A stretch of 64,000 nucleotides of DNA from Metarhizium brunneum (Eukaryota; Ascomycota; Sordariomycetes; Hypocreales; Clavicipitaceae): positions 992,001 to 1,056,000 of the forward strand of contig NC_089425.1 in NCBI RefSeq assembly GCF_013426205.1, given 5' to 3'. The translations under genes were made by a program, and so were the position numbers. Below are positions 11,515-22,700 of the stretch, piece by piece. Position 1 is the first letter of the stretch, and each line of letters begins with the position of its first letter. Below the pieces are notes generated by a model. That model was not told the origin of the DNA. It made no database searches and worked only from the letters and a program-made list of their open reading frames with translations.

Positions 11515-13289
11515 TATGGAAGAATTCGATGAAATGGAAGGGCACTGCCCCAAACAAAATGAAGTATGTGGCTATGGGTTTATGGCGGTTACACGTTGGC
11601 AACGTGTGATATTGGAGGATGGGTTCATTGTTACCACCTGTGTCGAATATCTGAAACGGCCTGGATCTCACTTAAATACCCGAGGTATATGAGCATTTCA
11701 GATAAAAGAGCTGAGACCAAACTGGTTCAAAACACAAACGTTTCTTATCTCAAAGAGCCAAGCTGGTAGAGATGGGGTTGTCCAAAAGAGCTGTGGCTGG
11801 AAGCTCTTGTTAAATGCGTTAAAGGGTGCGTGGCTCTCGTTGATTGCGTACACTGGGCGTTGCGGCATGACGCCAGGGATCAACGCTATTTTCCCTATTG
11901 TCTTGCTGTATATAATTAGCTCGTAAACAATTGGCAGCCCCTCAGAAGTGGTTCAGGAAGAACAGGATGTCCACTGACAAACTAGTTAACACTTTGCTAT
12001 TCATTTCCGTACTTTAATAGAATGTTTACCAAAATACCAAGTTTGGAGATGTTTGGGCTCTCCAAGTCGCTGGGTTTTCTTTCCGATGTCACCCCTGAAA
12101 CGGGTTTCCAACCTTTACTTCGATCCCTGAGATAAGATACCTGCCACATTGCGTGATGATGTAAAATCCACACGAAATAGGAGAGAAAATACACCGCTTA
12201 CTATTTCTAAGAAGCCCTGAACTGGCTGCTGAGCTGGAATATCGACGAGCATACGTGGTATTGGCATTCACGATCCACGCGTATACATTGGGCGGATCGT
12301 CGGGTGGAAAGCCGTTGGACAAGATTCTACCGCAACTTATAGAGCCCTCAACTTCCTGACTGTCTGCCATCACCTGGGCCTGCAGCTTGTATTGAGCTAC
12401 GCGGTACTCTGCCTGAGGAACTGGGTAGCAACTGGCGATGGTGAAGATGAACCGGACCCGATCAGTTTCCCAATCTTGCGCAGATGAAGTCAATGGCCAG
12501 TTTCACAGGGACACGAGGCGAGGATACGTTCTGCCACATCCCCGTGCTGGTTAAAGCCGCATGCGGTCCGTTGGTGTCCATGCTGCGCAACGCTATTGCG
12601 GCAGCTGAAGATGCAACATTGAAATCCTTTGTTTGTGACCAGGGCCTTCAAGCTGCGACCCTCGTCTCTGATAAATGCTCGCATGAGCCAATATTTGAAG
12701 TTACTTGACTCGACACATGCCGTTTGGCGGACCCCCATGCTCGACCATCGTCGTCCTGGGCACAGGTGCAGTCTGGGCAGGACTAACGGGGTGGAAGATG
12801 TCAACATTGAAGTGCCAAGAACAGGGTAGAACATTAAAAGTCCTACATGGGCGCCATGGTCTGCGGCCGGCTTTGACATTCATTGCGAGGTCGCGATGCT
12901 GCTCACACGTGAATAGTATTTTCTCTCATCAAGTGTCGCCATCTAGCCTGGGACAACGTTGGAACGTCGGCCACCATGGGACTACGTGACAGGCTTTCCG
13001 CAACGCGAGTTGTGCCGCTTTATTCTAAGACAAGGAGTAATCCAGCCCATGATTCTCAGACACTGCCCTCGTTAGATCTACTGTTTGGCATGAACGCCGC
13101 TGTGAAAACCTTCTGTGTGGATTCCAGATAGATCCCAGGATCTCACATCTGAGTGAACCAGCCACCGAAGCAACTGTCCAGCTCTGTGGTAAGGGAATTT
13201 GATGGTGTGGCGATCAAAGTCTTCAAAATCAAGGGCCGGAAAAAGCCATGTATTGGAGGCATCTATCCGTTAAAGTACCATCCCGTCGA
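11515..13289. other. Intergenic with a possible small-protein relic
   Basis: No intact gene is recognised. On the minus strand near 12190-12460 one frame looks coding: a hydrophobic leader-like start (FIFTIASCYPVPQA) followed by a Cys-containing stretch with ISCGRILSNGFPPDDPPN. It lacks a convincing ATG and downstream exon, so it is noted as a possible relic of a secreted protein rather than called as a gene. Confidence 0.3.
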
Positions 13290-14190
13290 CGTTTATAACC
13301 CAGTGCTCGCCGAATCGCTGAAGCCAATTTTTCGTTTACATTCACCGAACCATTGCAAGATTTGTGGTTTTATCAAGAGGAAATCGCCAACCTCGCAATG
13401 ACTGCCGAAAAGACGGACGCCTTGAAGCCATACCTGCAACTCCTACTAAGCGTCATGAATGAAATGTTCGCTGGACTCAGGTTCGCCAACAAGAAAACCC
13501 AGCAGATCGCTTTGAGTAGACTTCAAAAGCGCATGGAGGCTGTTTCCGCAAAATTGTCCAGTGTGCAGCTTGACTGAACGTCGAAATTGTCGGATATCAC
13601 AAGTACCACTTCGCAAAGGCCTGCAAGAGTACAAGGAGCCAAACATTGAGCGAGCGAAAGCAGCGAGGCGCAGTGCCAACGCCGCCTAGGAGGATGTCGA
13701 CTTTGACATAGATGACAATGATAATGGACAAGAAGCGGCGCCGGACGAGCAGACGACTGCAGTGAAGAGACGACAACTTACTGATGCCGAGATACTGGAG
13801 AATAAGAGCTTCATGCCCGAGAAGCCAGAGGATCTGGCGTATGTACCCGGACTTATTGGAGGGTATGGATTGAAGAATATAAACATAAGCTTTGGAGTGA
13901 GTACGGTAAATTCGACCTGTAGTAACTCCAAGAAGCTGACTTGCTACATAGTGAACTTTCATCTCCAAGATATAGAGCCCATGGTATGGAATGACAAGGC
14001 CTGCGAGCACTTGGTGTACGACCCCCAGCAGAAAGACTTGGTCCTGTCTTTCGTTGAGAGCCACGGCCGCGCGTCCACACTACAAAGGTATGTCATGACC
14101 TTGGAGGGAATGGAGAGCTGCATCAAGGTCACAAACCCGCAGGCGGGAAAGAGTCAAGGCTCAAAGGATGACAACGGCGGTCTGTATGGG
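13290..14190 (+). pseudogene. Relic of a DUF7025-type AAA ATPase (N-terminal part only)
   Basis: Scattered in different plus-strand frames are segments in the order expected for the region upstream of the ATPase core in fungal DUF7025/AAA proteins. These are VLAESLKPIF, then (after a frame change near 13330) FTEPLQDLWFYQEEIA and YLQLLLSVMNEMFAG, then DIEPMVWNDKACEHLVYDPQQ and DLVLSFVESHGR. The Walker A and B motifs that should follow are absent and the reading frame is broken more than once. I read it as a truncated, decaying copy. Assignment rests on recalled family patterns and is moderate. Confidence 0.42.
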
Positions 14191-16369
14191 TGAGCGCTGT
14201 GAAACTACCCGCGTTTGAGGCTTTATTCGTCAACATACCAGGCTCATCGACAACTCACACGGGCATCTGCGGAAATTGACAATCATTCAAGTGTAGAAAG
14301 ACGCCATTTACTCAAAATATTGTTCCAGATGAACCCGATGACATGGTCGGTCCGACCTTGTCAGGCCGGGTATCACCAGACTTGCATGACCACCGACTCA
14401 ACCAGTACACCATAAGAAGATTGTCGAGGGAGACAGAAGATGGAGGTGGTGGCCTGATAGGACATTTGCTGCCGCGTAGGTTGGGGTCTGTTCTAGAGCC
14501 GAGCGATATACTCTTGCCGTGCCACGCTACCGCGTCGTGTTGCAGGAACCAAGGGTACTCAGGTTGACGCCATTCATGGACTCTACTTGATTCAACCCGC
14601 TCCTCAGACATTCCTCTATACTATTATAGGAAACTATACTACTGTCAAATCATGGATATTGAAGAGTATACAGTTTATAACCCACCACTTTGGCCCAATA
14701 TGACGGTGACGACCCGTCCCGTGTGGCATCTGACGGGGCCAAAACCTGACAAAAATGGCCAGACTTCAGCTTTTACCGCCATGGCGCTACAGGGCTGAGT
14801 CCATCGATGCGTTGATCTATGCATGACACCAATTTTGTTCCAGCCGCATCTGCAAAGGTGCCTTGTAAACACGTGGGCTACGTTCTCAGGCAGCTTCCAT
14901 CTGCACTCTCCGCGTTGGCCGTTTCTATTAGCGTGAGACACATGTACCGCGCTGTAAACAGGGCAGTAAGCTGCAGTCATGACAATTGGACCCCAAGATG
15001 AAACGACCGCTACTCATGTCTACTTTCGTCGTGTCTTCTGCCGCCAGAAGCGGCACAACATTGAAGGCATGACGCCAGACGGCGGGCGCACCGCGTCGTC
15101 AGAGTCACCACGAGCAAGCCACGTTTTCGGAAGTTTGCCGATCGCCGGCATGTCCCTGTCGGAACCTTGGCAAAAGCTTGTATTGGGCCAGATGCCACCA
15201 ATTTGTCAAGTTGGCACCAGGTCGCCCTCCTGGGCTGAACTGGCCCGTCAAGCCCTCTGCCCGGTATATCGACGAGGCTTGATGAAGCTCCAGCCTGGAA
15301 GAAAAGTTTTCAAGGACCCAGTGTTGTGTGCCGAGAGCCGAAAGCCACCGCGATATTTGTACATGGCAGAGCAGAAGAGTCGCACATGCCCTTTGCGTCG
15401 GTCGGGCCTTCACGGCCGCACTACCTTGTTTTCTTTCTTTTTCAGATCAACTTGCAGACTATGGACTGGTCAAGGGTGGCCAGTAAATGGGGGAGTAAGA
15501 CGGGAGGATTCCATCATCCTGCCGTGGTGATAGTCTGCTCGTCCGCCTCCCGGAGCTGGTCCGTCTATTGAAGAAATATTTGGCGATCGGCACAGCCACA
15601 GTCGGCCGCGCCAAACGCGTTTTACGCATCGTGTGAAAATCCCTCATAGGAGTACATATCCTCATAGGGACGAGATACTGCCTAAAATGGAAGTAGGCTT
15701 TTATGGGCCGGACGACGTTCCGTGTGGCAGAGTTGCCGGATACCCGTTAGACGGGGCTGAAGAAAAAGTCAATCCAATTTTGTCGATAAATAATAGGGTT
15801 GGCATGTGCCATGGACATCTGGCCTGCGTTGCCTACATTTACTTGTCAAAACCCGACATCCCCTGCTGTTCGCACTGCCCATTGTTCGTGTGTCTGCTCT
15901 CGCGAAACATATAAACCAACTAGGTGTACGGCGGCGACTGTTTCTGCTGTCAACCGCATCGGTATCCAATTCTAAGACTCCAAGCATCGTGGCCGCAAGC
16001 GCGCCGCGATATTTCAACACTGGCGACCTTTTCGACAAACCCGAGGCATGTCCACCTGGGCATGACTCTAATCGACGTATCAGAGGAGTACTGGCCGCCA
16101 TAGCTCGATTCGATCAGATTGACTTGATGGAAGCCGCGCTCTGAGCGTTGCAGCTATTTTACCCTGAATGTAGGGTGTTGACGACGACAAACACCTCCCG
16201 CTTGGTCGTCTAAGTTGAAAACTAATTTGTACCATGTATGTCGGGCGGCGACCCTAGGTCCATCAGACTGACTAGGAGGGAACAAAAATGAGAAGATTTG
16301 AACTAATCGTCGCAGATTCCAGCTCCTCTTGTCCAAGTTGGCGCCCGCCTCGAGCCACGGCAACTCGAC
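14191..16369. other. Intergenic, no gene recognised
   Basis: Only short frames without recognisable domains. The right end contains the leader of the iron transporter gene. Confidence 0.45.
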
Positions 16370-17917
16370 ATGTTGAACCAACTCATCAACTGGCTCTCCG
16401 CCCCTGGAATCAAGGGCGCCATCGAAGAGAGGGCCCCGACGCAGCATGTCGCCCTCAAGTCCAGCATCGCCGACGGCAAGGACAGTATCGCCGTGGTAAG
16501 TGATGCCAAAGCGTCGGACTCCCAATCTGTCAACATCACCGGCTACGTGGCGCAGACCAAGACGGGCAGACTGGACCGATGGCTCGACGCCCTCGTCACG
16601 GCCTCGGGCTCAGAGCCAGTCTTCCTCATCATCGTCGCCGGTCTTTTAGTCTGGGCCTTCACCGGCATCCGCTACGGCGAGCAAGACAACTGGGCCGCTC
16701 TGATTTCCGACATCCAAGCCATCGTCAGCTACCTGTTCGACTCGCTGCTCATGCGCCAGCAGCTCAATGGATACGAGCGCCAGGTACGAGCCGCCGCGGG
16801 TCTGAGGTCGCGCACCCAGAGCCAGAAGAGGATGATGCGCCGCGTCCTAGCCAGCGGTCGGTGTAAACGCGCCCGTGTCCAGGATGTCCAGGCCGCAGAG
16901 TCGTCGAGGTTTGGACCAGAGCTCCCCGCGGAGAACTGGGCCGGACGGGCGTCCAACTGTTTTGCCGCGTTTCTCGGCCACTTTGCCACCATTTGCATGT
17001 ACTGGGCGTGCATCGGCGTCTGGCTCGCGTTTGGGCATTACTGCGGCTGGAGTGACCGGTGGCAGCTGTACATCAACTCGGCCACGTCGGCGCTCATGGT
17101 GCTCATCTTTGCCTTCCTGGCGAACATCCGCGAGCGGCACACGGTGTACATTGAGCGGTGCCTCGACGCCATATTCGAGGTCGATTCCGAGGTGGAGCTG
17201 AAGCTTCGGGGCCTCACCGGCGATGCGGAGGAGAATCCCGTCGTGGTCATTCCCGCGCCTCGCGTGAATGGGATCCAGCGCGCCATCTTCTACTACGCCG
17301 ACGTCATCGGGACCCTTGTTGGCATTGCGCTGCTCGTCGTTGTCATGGTCGTGTGGATCTGCATCGGCCCGGCGATGAGGTGGGATGACAACTGGTGGCT
17401 TCTCATCGGCACGTATGCCGGCTTGGTTGGGCTGGTGGATGGCTTTGTCCTGCGCAACGTCCAGCAGCGGCTGCACCAGTATGAAGAGGCCGCGCTCGAG
17501 AGCGCCAAGCTCGAGGATGTGGCCATGGCCGATGAGATGGGCGTGCCTCCGCCGGACAGGGCCGTGGTCAACCTCGGTTCCGTCAACTATCGGCTATCCA
17601 ACGCCATGGGCGTCATCTGCGCGCACGAGTTGACCGTTATTTTGGGCGTCGTCGTCGTCGTCGGGCTCATTGTCGGGGCGAGCGCGATGAAGTGGACTAC
17701 TACGGGACAGCTGCTTTGCAATATCCCGCCGAGCATCGTTGAGACATTCTTCATGATGATTCTCATCACGGGACATAATCTCTCCGAGGCTGCGTGGCGA
17801 GCTGATCTTCACAACATGTACTTGTGGCGACTGAGGATGTTGTCGTTTGTTGATCATTTGGAGAAGAGTGAAGAGGCAGCCACCGAAAAGACCCCGGATA
17901 CTGTTGCTTTGGAGTAG
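16370..17917 (+). CDS. Low-affinity iron/zinc transporter, FET4 type
   Basis: A continuous frame of 515 residues matching the fungal low-affinity Fe(II) permease family (Pfam Iron_permease). The protein has paired hydrophobic helices separated by short amphipathic stretches. Near residue 70-125 are LDRWLDALVTASGSEPVFLI and RYGEQDNWAALISDIQAIVSYLFDSLLMRQQ, and similar W-rich helix pairs recur later (GWSDRWQLYINSATSALMVL; MRWDDNWWLLIGTYAGLVG). The last segment, NIPPSIVETFFMMILITGHN, is characteristic. It should import Fe2+ and other divalent metals at the plasma membrane under metal-replete conditions. A GTAAGT at 16496 and a CAG at 16553-16555 could define a 60-base in-frame intron removing 20 residues before the first conserved part; the frame is open either way. 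Confidence 0.88.
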   Translation: MLNQLINWLSAPGIKGAIEERAPTQHVALKSSIADGKDSIAVVSDAKASDSQSVNITGYVAQTKTGRLDRWLDALVTASGSEPVFLIIVAGLLVWAFTGIRYGEQDNWAALISDIQAIVSYLFDSLLMRQQLNGYERQVRAAAGLRSRTQSQKRMMRRVLASGRCKRARVQDVQAAESSRFGPELPAENWAGRASNCFAAFLGHFATICMYWACIGVWLAFGHYCGWSDRWQLYINSATSALMVLIFAFLANIRERHTVYIERCLDAIFEVDSEVELKLRGLTGDAEENPVVVIPAPRVNGIQRAIFYYADVIGTLVGIALLVVVMVVWICIGPAMRWDDNWWLLIGTYAGLVGLVDGFVLRNVQQRLHQYEEAALESAKLEDVAMADEMGVPPPDRAVVNLGSVNYRLSNAMGVICAHELTVILGVVVVVGLIVGASAMKWTTTGQLLCNIPPSIVETFFMMILITGHNLSEAAWRADLHNMYLWRLRMLSFVDHLEKSEEAATEKTPDTVALE

Positions 17918-19773
17918 ACACTGGTGAGGCAGTGTTGCGGCGGCTAGACGGCATGCGTCGATGAGTCAATGGGGTGTCTTGTCCCAAGCCGTCATTCACA
18001 TTGTTCGATTCTTGTTTTCCCGGGACCGCATGGGCCAATAGGATGTGTGAAAGAGTACCGGGCTAGTTTAGGTGTTGAAGAGGATTCACGTGTAGGAAGC
18101 TTCCATGCTTCCATCTGAGTGATAGATGTCAAGGATCAAGTCGCACCGGCCGAGCGCATCTGCTGTCGCGGACTCGCGGTTCAGTGATGCAGTTGGTCGG
18201 GGTCACTTTCACCGACTGCAAGCTATCAGCCATCATTTTCAGTAGTTGACAAAAGAAAAAGGCCGAGACATGTCATTTGCTTTACCCAACAGCTTGGCCC
18301 AACTGCCCTTTGCAGGTTGTGACACCCGGAACCCAACTACACCGTGATTGAAACAACGGCCCGATTCAAGTCAGAAATGCGCCTCATTCAACGGCCGTTC
18401 AGCCTCATTCCGACAATGTATGGAAATCCAGCTGCTTAAAGTCCCTACCACTATCACTGTTACACGATGCCAAGGTGCCCAGGTTCCTCAAAGTCCGAAC
18501 GGCGAAAACCCTCCCATGAGCCTTCTCAGCAAAGACCACTTGCAGCTCCACTCGTCCTTCCACGGCAGAAACCTGGTCATGATGCTGTGCCAAGCTGGTG
18601 CCGTGGTAGCAAATGTTGTGGACGGTTACATACATCCATGCAGGGACTGGAGCCAATGAAGAATGCACTTCTTTGTTCCAAACGCCAACGAGAAGCCGTA
18701 TCGAGATCACACTGCTCCATTTCAGGGCTGAACAAAAGCCCTGACCATCCGATGAAATGATCACTGCGCCCTGGTGGTGACCCGGCTTGTTGGTTCATGG
18801 CTTGGTCGCACATGATTTGTGATCAGGTGTAATTCCAGTCATGAAATTAGCCCGTGCTTTTCAGGCAAGGGTGACACAGGCGAATTCAGCTGTGAAGATA
18901 CGGGGTCCATCTGCATTCATTCTTGAACAGGATATGACGCAAGGTGGATTTTGCCTTGCGACTTTGTGTCTTCTGTTTGGTTACAACTTAAGACCACAAG
19001 CCATATAGTTGCTGTAGCATGACAACTATGACACCATACTTGAGATTAGCAACTGCACTATCGTGAGAATAATTGCTTCATCTCGACAAGGCCGGAGATA
19101 ATTTCACTTGCGGATATCTCTTCTCGTTTTGGTCTAGTAGCTGGGTGCAAGTTGTAAAATGGCCGCTGAACATGTGACTGTCCGTGCTGGCTTGGCCGCG
19201 GCGTTGTTGGTTCTATCTGTCAATCACAAATCCGCGCCCATGTTCAAAGCAGTTCAGATGCCAAGGCCTATAGAGTCGCCGAGACAAAACTGTGAGACAC
19301 CCAAACCGCAACGCTGATACATGTCCATGTTGTCATTAGACCAGTTACTGCCCTGCCATAACATGGGGATTCCATAATGAGGTCCCACAGAAGGACATTC
19401 ATGTCCCACATGAGGTTATCGGAAACGGTATGAGTTACCACGCCGCTGGTACGTGCGAATAAAGAAGCCCGAGCTTACATGACACAAGACGACAAAGACC
19501 ACAAGTCAGGGGTTGCATCGTATCATCACTATAATGACAAATGGCCTTGGTAAGCCAATCTTGGCGGCCGGCAGGCTTGTTCGCATTGCTGCTGAAAAAA
19601 GACAGATGTTGTAGATGAACCGTTGATGTATATATCCTTAAACCTATCCTCTTTGGTGAAGTTGTCTCCAACCCCGGATACAGAGAGGATTGCAAACCAA
19701 CTTGGCTTTTGTGCAATACTACTTAGGCATGAACATGCTGATACTCTTAACTATTTATCCTAACTGAACCGAA
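17918..19773. other. Intergenic region between iron transporter and polyketide synthase
   Basis: Only short, unrecognised frames. The last several hundred bases should contain the PKS promoter; no specific transcription-factor site could be called with confidence. Confidence 0.5.
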
Positions 19774-22700
19774 ATGATGACCAACACAACGGACATTCCG
19801 CAGAAAGACCCAGAGCTTATTGCATTTGGCGATCTCGCCGCCTCCGAGTGTCTGGATTCTCTCCAGGGACTACTACATTCGAAAAACAATGCCAACCTTT
19901 CCGATTTCTTTGTCCGTGTGAGTTTCGGCCTTCGCCAGTTTCTCGGATGCCTTCCATCCACGCAGCAACATCTCTTCCCGAGGTTCTCGACACTTGTAGA
20001 TCTCCTCGACAAGTGGGAGTGCGCTCCCGGTCGACCCGCATTACAACTCTTCCTGCTGAGCGTGCTGCAGAGCGCTCAGTTTATCCAGTTAGTTACCCAT
20101 CTCCTGACCTCTGACTACAACCGCCAGGAACATGGCGTTGCTTGCATGAGACCGTATCCTAACCAACACCCGCAGCCATTACGGCGGAAATGCAGCCACG
20201 GAATATCCATCGGCGGCGGATACGTGCATAATCAGCAGCTGTGCGGGAAACTTTACTGCTGCGGCCGCCGGCTGTTCCTCATCGGTGACTAGTTTTGTTC
20301 CCTTGGCGGTAGAGTCTGCGCTGGCTGCTTTCAGAACCGGCCTGAAGTCATGCCTGGTTGGGGAGACGATTGCGGTTGAAAGGAGCGATGCGTCAATGAC
20401 ATGGTCGGCGTCGGTTTTGCCAACGACAAATGCCACCGTTGAGGAGCTCCTCGCCTCATTCACCAAGTCCGCAACTGTAAGCTACTTGCTACGTTATTGG
20501 GAAGAGATGTTGCGACTAATTGGGTCCGAATAGGTATTGGAAGATTATGAAGCAATATGGGTTACTGCCAGAACCCCTACTGAAGTCACGACTCTCGGTG
20601 GAAGACCTCTTGTCTTGTCCGACTTTGTGGCAGTCAACAAGGACAAGCTGAGAGTCAAGTGGTTGGACATTGCGTCTCCGTATCACGCGCCACACTTGTT
20701 TAGCGAGCGGGATATTGATGAGATTATGGAAGGAGTTGCGGAAAATACCGCGACGTCCGCAGCATCGAGAATCGCTCTATTGCCCGCATATTCTAGCGCT
20801 GATGCAAAGACGGATTTCTTGGGCCGCCTTCGCATGGCGGTTGACGGTGCACTAAGACGGCAGTTGGACTTGGATGCCGTGTTTAGATCATGCGGCGAAC
20901 ATCTAAGCCAGATGGGGAGTCGCAGATGTCGTCTCACGGCGATCGCGTATGGAACAACATCGATGCTCTCCACGGCCTTGCTTAACAACTTTGGGATTCA
21001 TTTGGACATGACAGATGTGTTGCAAGTAACTTCTGATACTAGTCACGTCCCTGGGAGGTTTGAACAATCCAAAATTGCTATTATTGGATATTCTGGGCGG
21101 TTTCCGTCAGCGGACTCTACTGAAGCATTCTGGGAGCTCCTCCGCGCGGGTCGCGACGTCCACCGCGAGATCCCAGATGATCGCTTTGACCACAAGACAC
21201 ATTACGATGCGGAGGGAAGGGCTACGAATAAATTCCGAGTTAAGCACGGATGCTTCGTGAATTCACCTGGTCTTTTTGATGCTCGATTCTTTAACATGTC
21301 GCCTCGAGAGGCGGAGAACACGGACCCAGCTCAAAGACTAGCCATTCTCACAACATACGAAGCCATGGAGATGGCAGGCTTTGTCCGAAACAGAACCCCC
21401 AGTACTCAAGACGACCGTGTCGGAGTGTTTTTCGGATCAACCAGCGATGACTGGCGCGACATCAACGCTTCACAAAACGTCGACACCTACTTCATACCAG
21501 GCGGAAATCGAGCGTTTTGTCCCGGGCGCATCAGCTACTTTTTCCGTCTATCCGGACCAAGTCTTAGTGTCGACACTGCATGCTCTTCCAGCTTTGCGGC
21601 GCTGCAAATAGCCTGCAGCTACTTGTTGAGCGGGCAATGTGACACCGCCATTGCTGGTGGCAGCAACATCATGACCAACCCCAATATCTTCTGCGGCCTG
21701 GACAGAGCCCATTTCCTCTCTACCACCGGAAACTGCAACGTATTTGACGATGCAGCGAATGGATACTGCAGAGCCGATGCCGTTACTAGCGTGATTCTCA
21801 AACGATTGGAGGACGCCGAGGCTGACAACGATCCAATATTGGGCGTCATCGTCGCGGCTGGTACGAATCACTGCGGGCATGCCGAGAGCATCACTCGACC
21901 GCACGAGGGTGACCAGGCCGCGCTGTTCCAACAGATTCTCCGGCGGGCCAACTACGACCCTCTGGACGTTGGCGTAGTCGAAATGCACGGGACCGGAACG
22001 CAGGTTGGAGACGCCACTGAAATGAGCTCCGTGTTATCGACGTTTGCGCCCCGAGCGGAACGGTCAGAAACCCAACGAAACAGACCGTTGTACGTTGGCT
22101 CTCTCAAGGCAAATGTCGGACATGCCGAAGCTGCGTCTGGGATCACGTCCTTGATCAAGATCCTCCTCATGCTCAAGCACAATGAGATACCGCCGCACTG
22201 TGGCATCAAGACCCAAATCAACCGCAGTTATCCTGCAGATTTGGCAGCAAGAGGAGTGTATATTGCAGCCCAACCTACCGCGTGGCCTCGTTATCCAAGT
22301 TCTACGAAACGAGCCGCATTCGTAAACAACTTCAGTGCAGCAGGCGGCAACACTGCAGTCCTGGTGGAAGAGGCGCCACGACGGTCGGGAAATGTCCAGG
22401 AAATGGACGGCCGTCAAACCCATCTAGTTGCCGTCACCGCAAAAACAGCACCATCTCTTCTGAACAATGCCCAGTCGCTCGCGTCATGGCTTCAACATCA
22501 CCCGGACACGGCGCTCTCCGAGCTCTCCTACACCACCACAGCGCGACGCACACATCACGAGCATCGAATAATGGTGTCTGCAGAAAACGTGCCCTCGCTG
22601 ATAAGGGACCTCGCATCACTGTCAAACCAAGATCCCAAAACGGTCAAGCCCATTCCGCCTCCGGGAAAACGGCCCCGGATCGTATTCACATTCACCGGCC

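Noticed and set aside
16847..17476. 209-codon minus-strand frame over the iron transporter
   Set aside because: Antisense shadow of the real gene with no domain.
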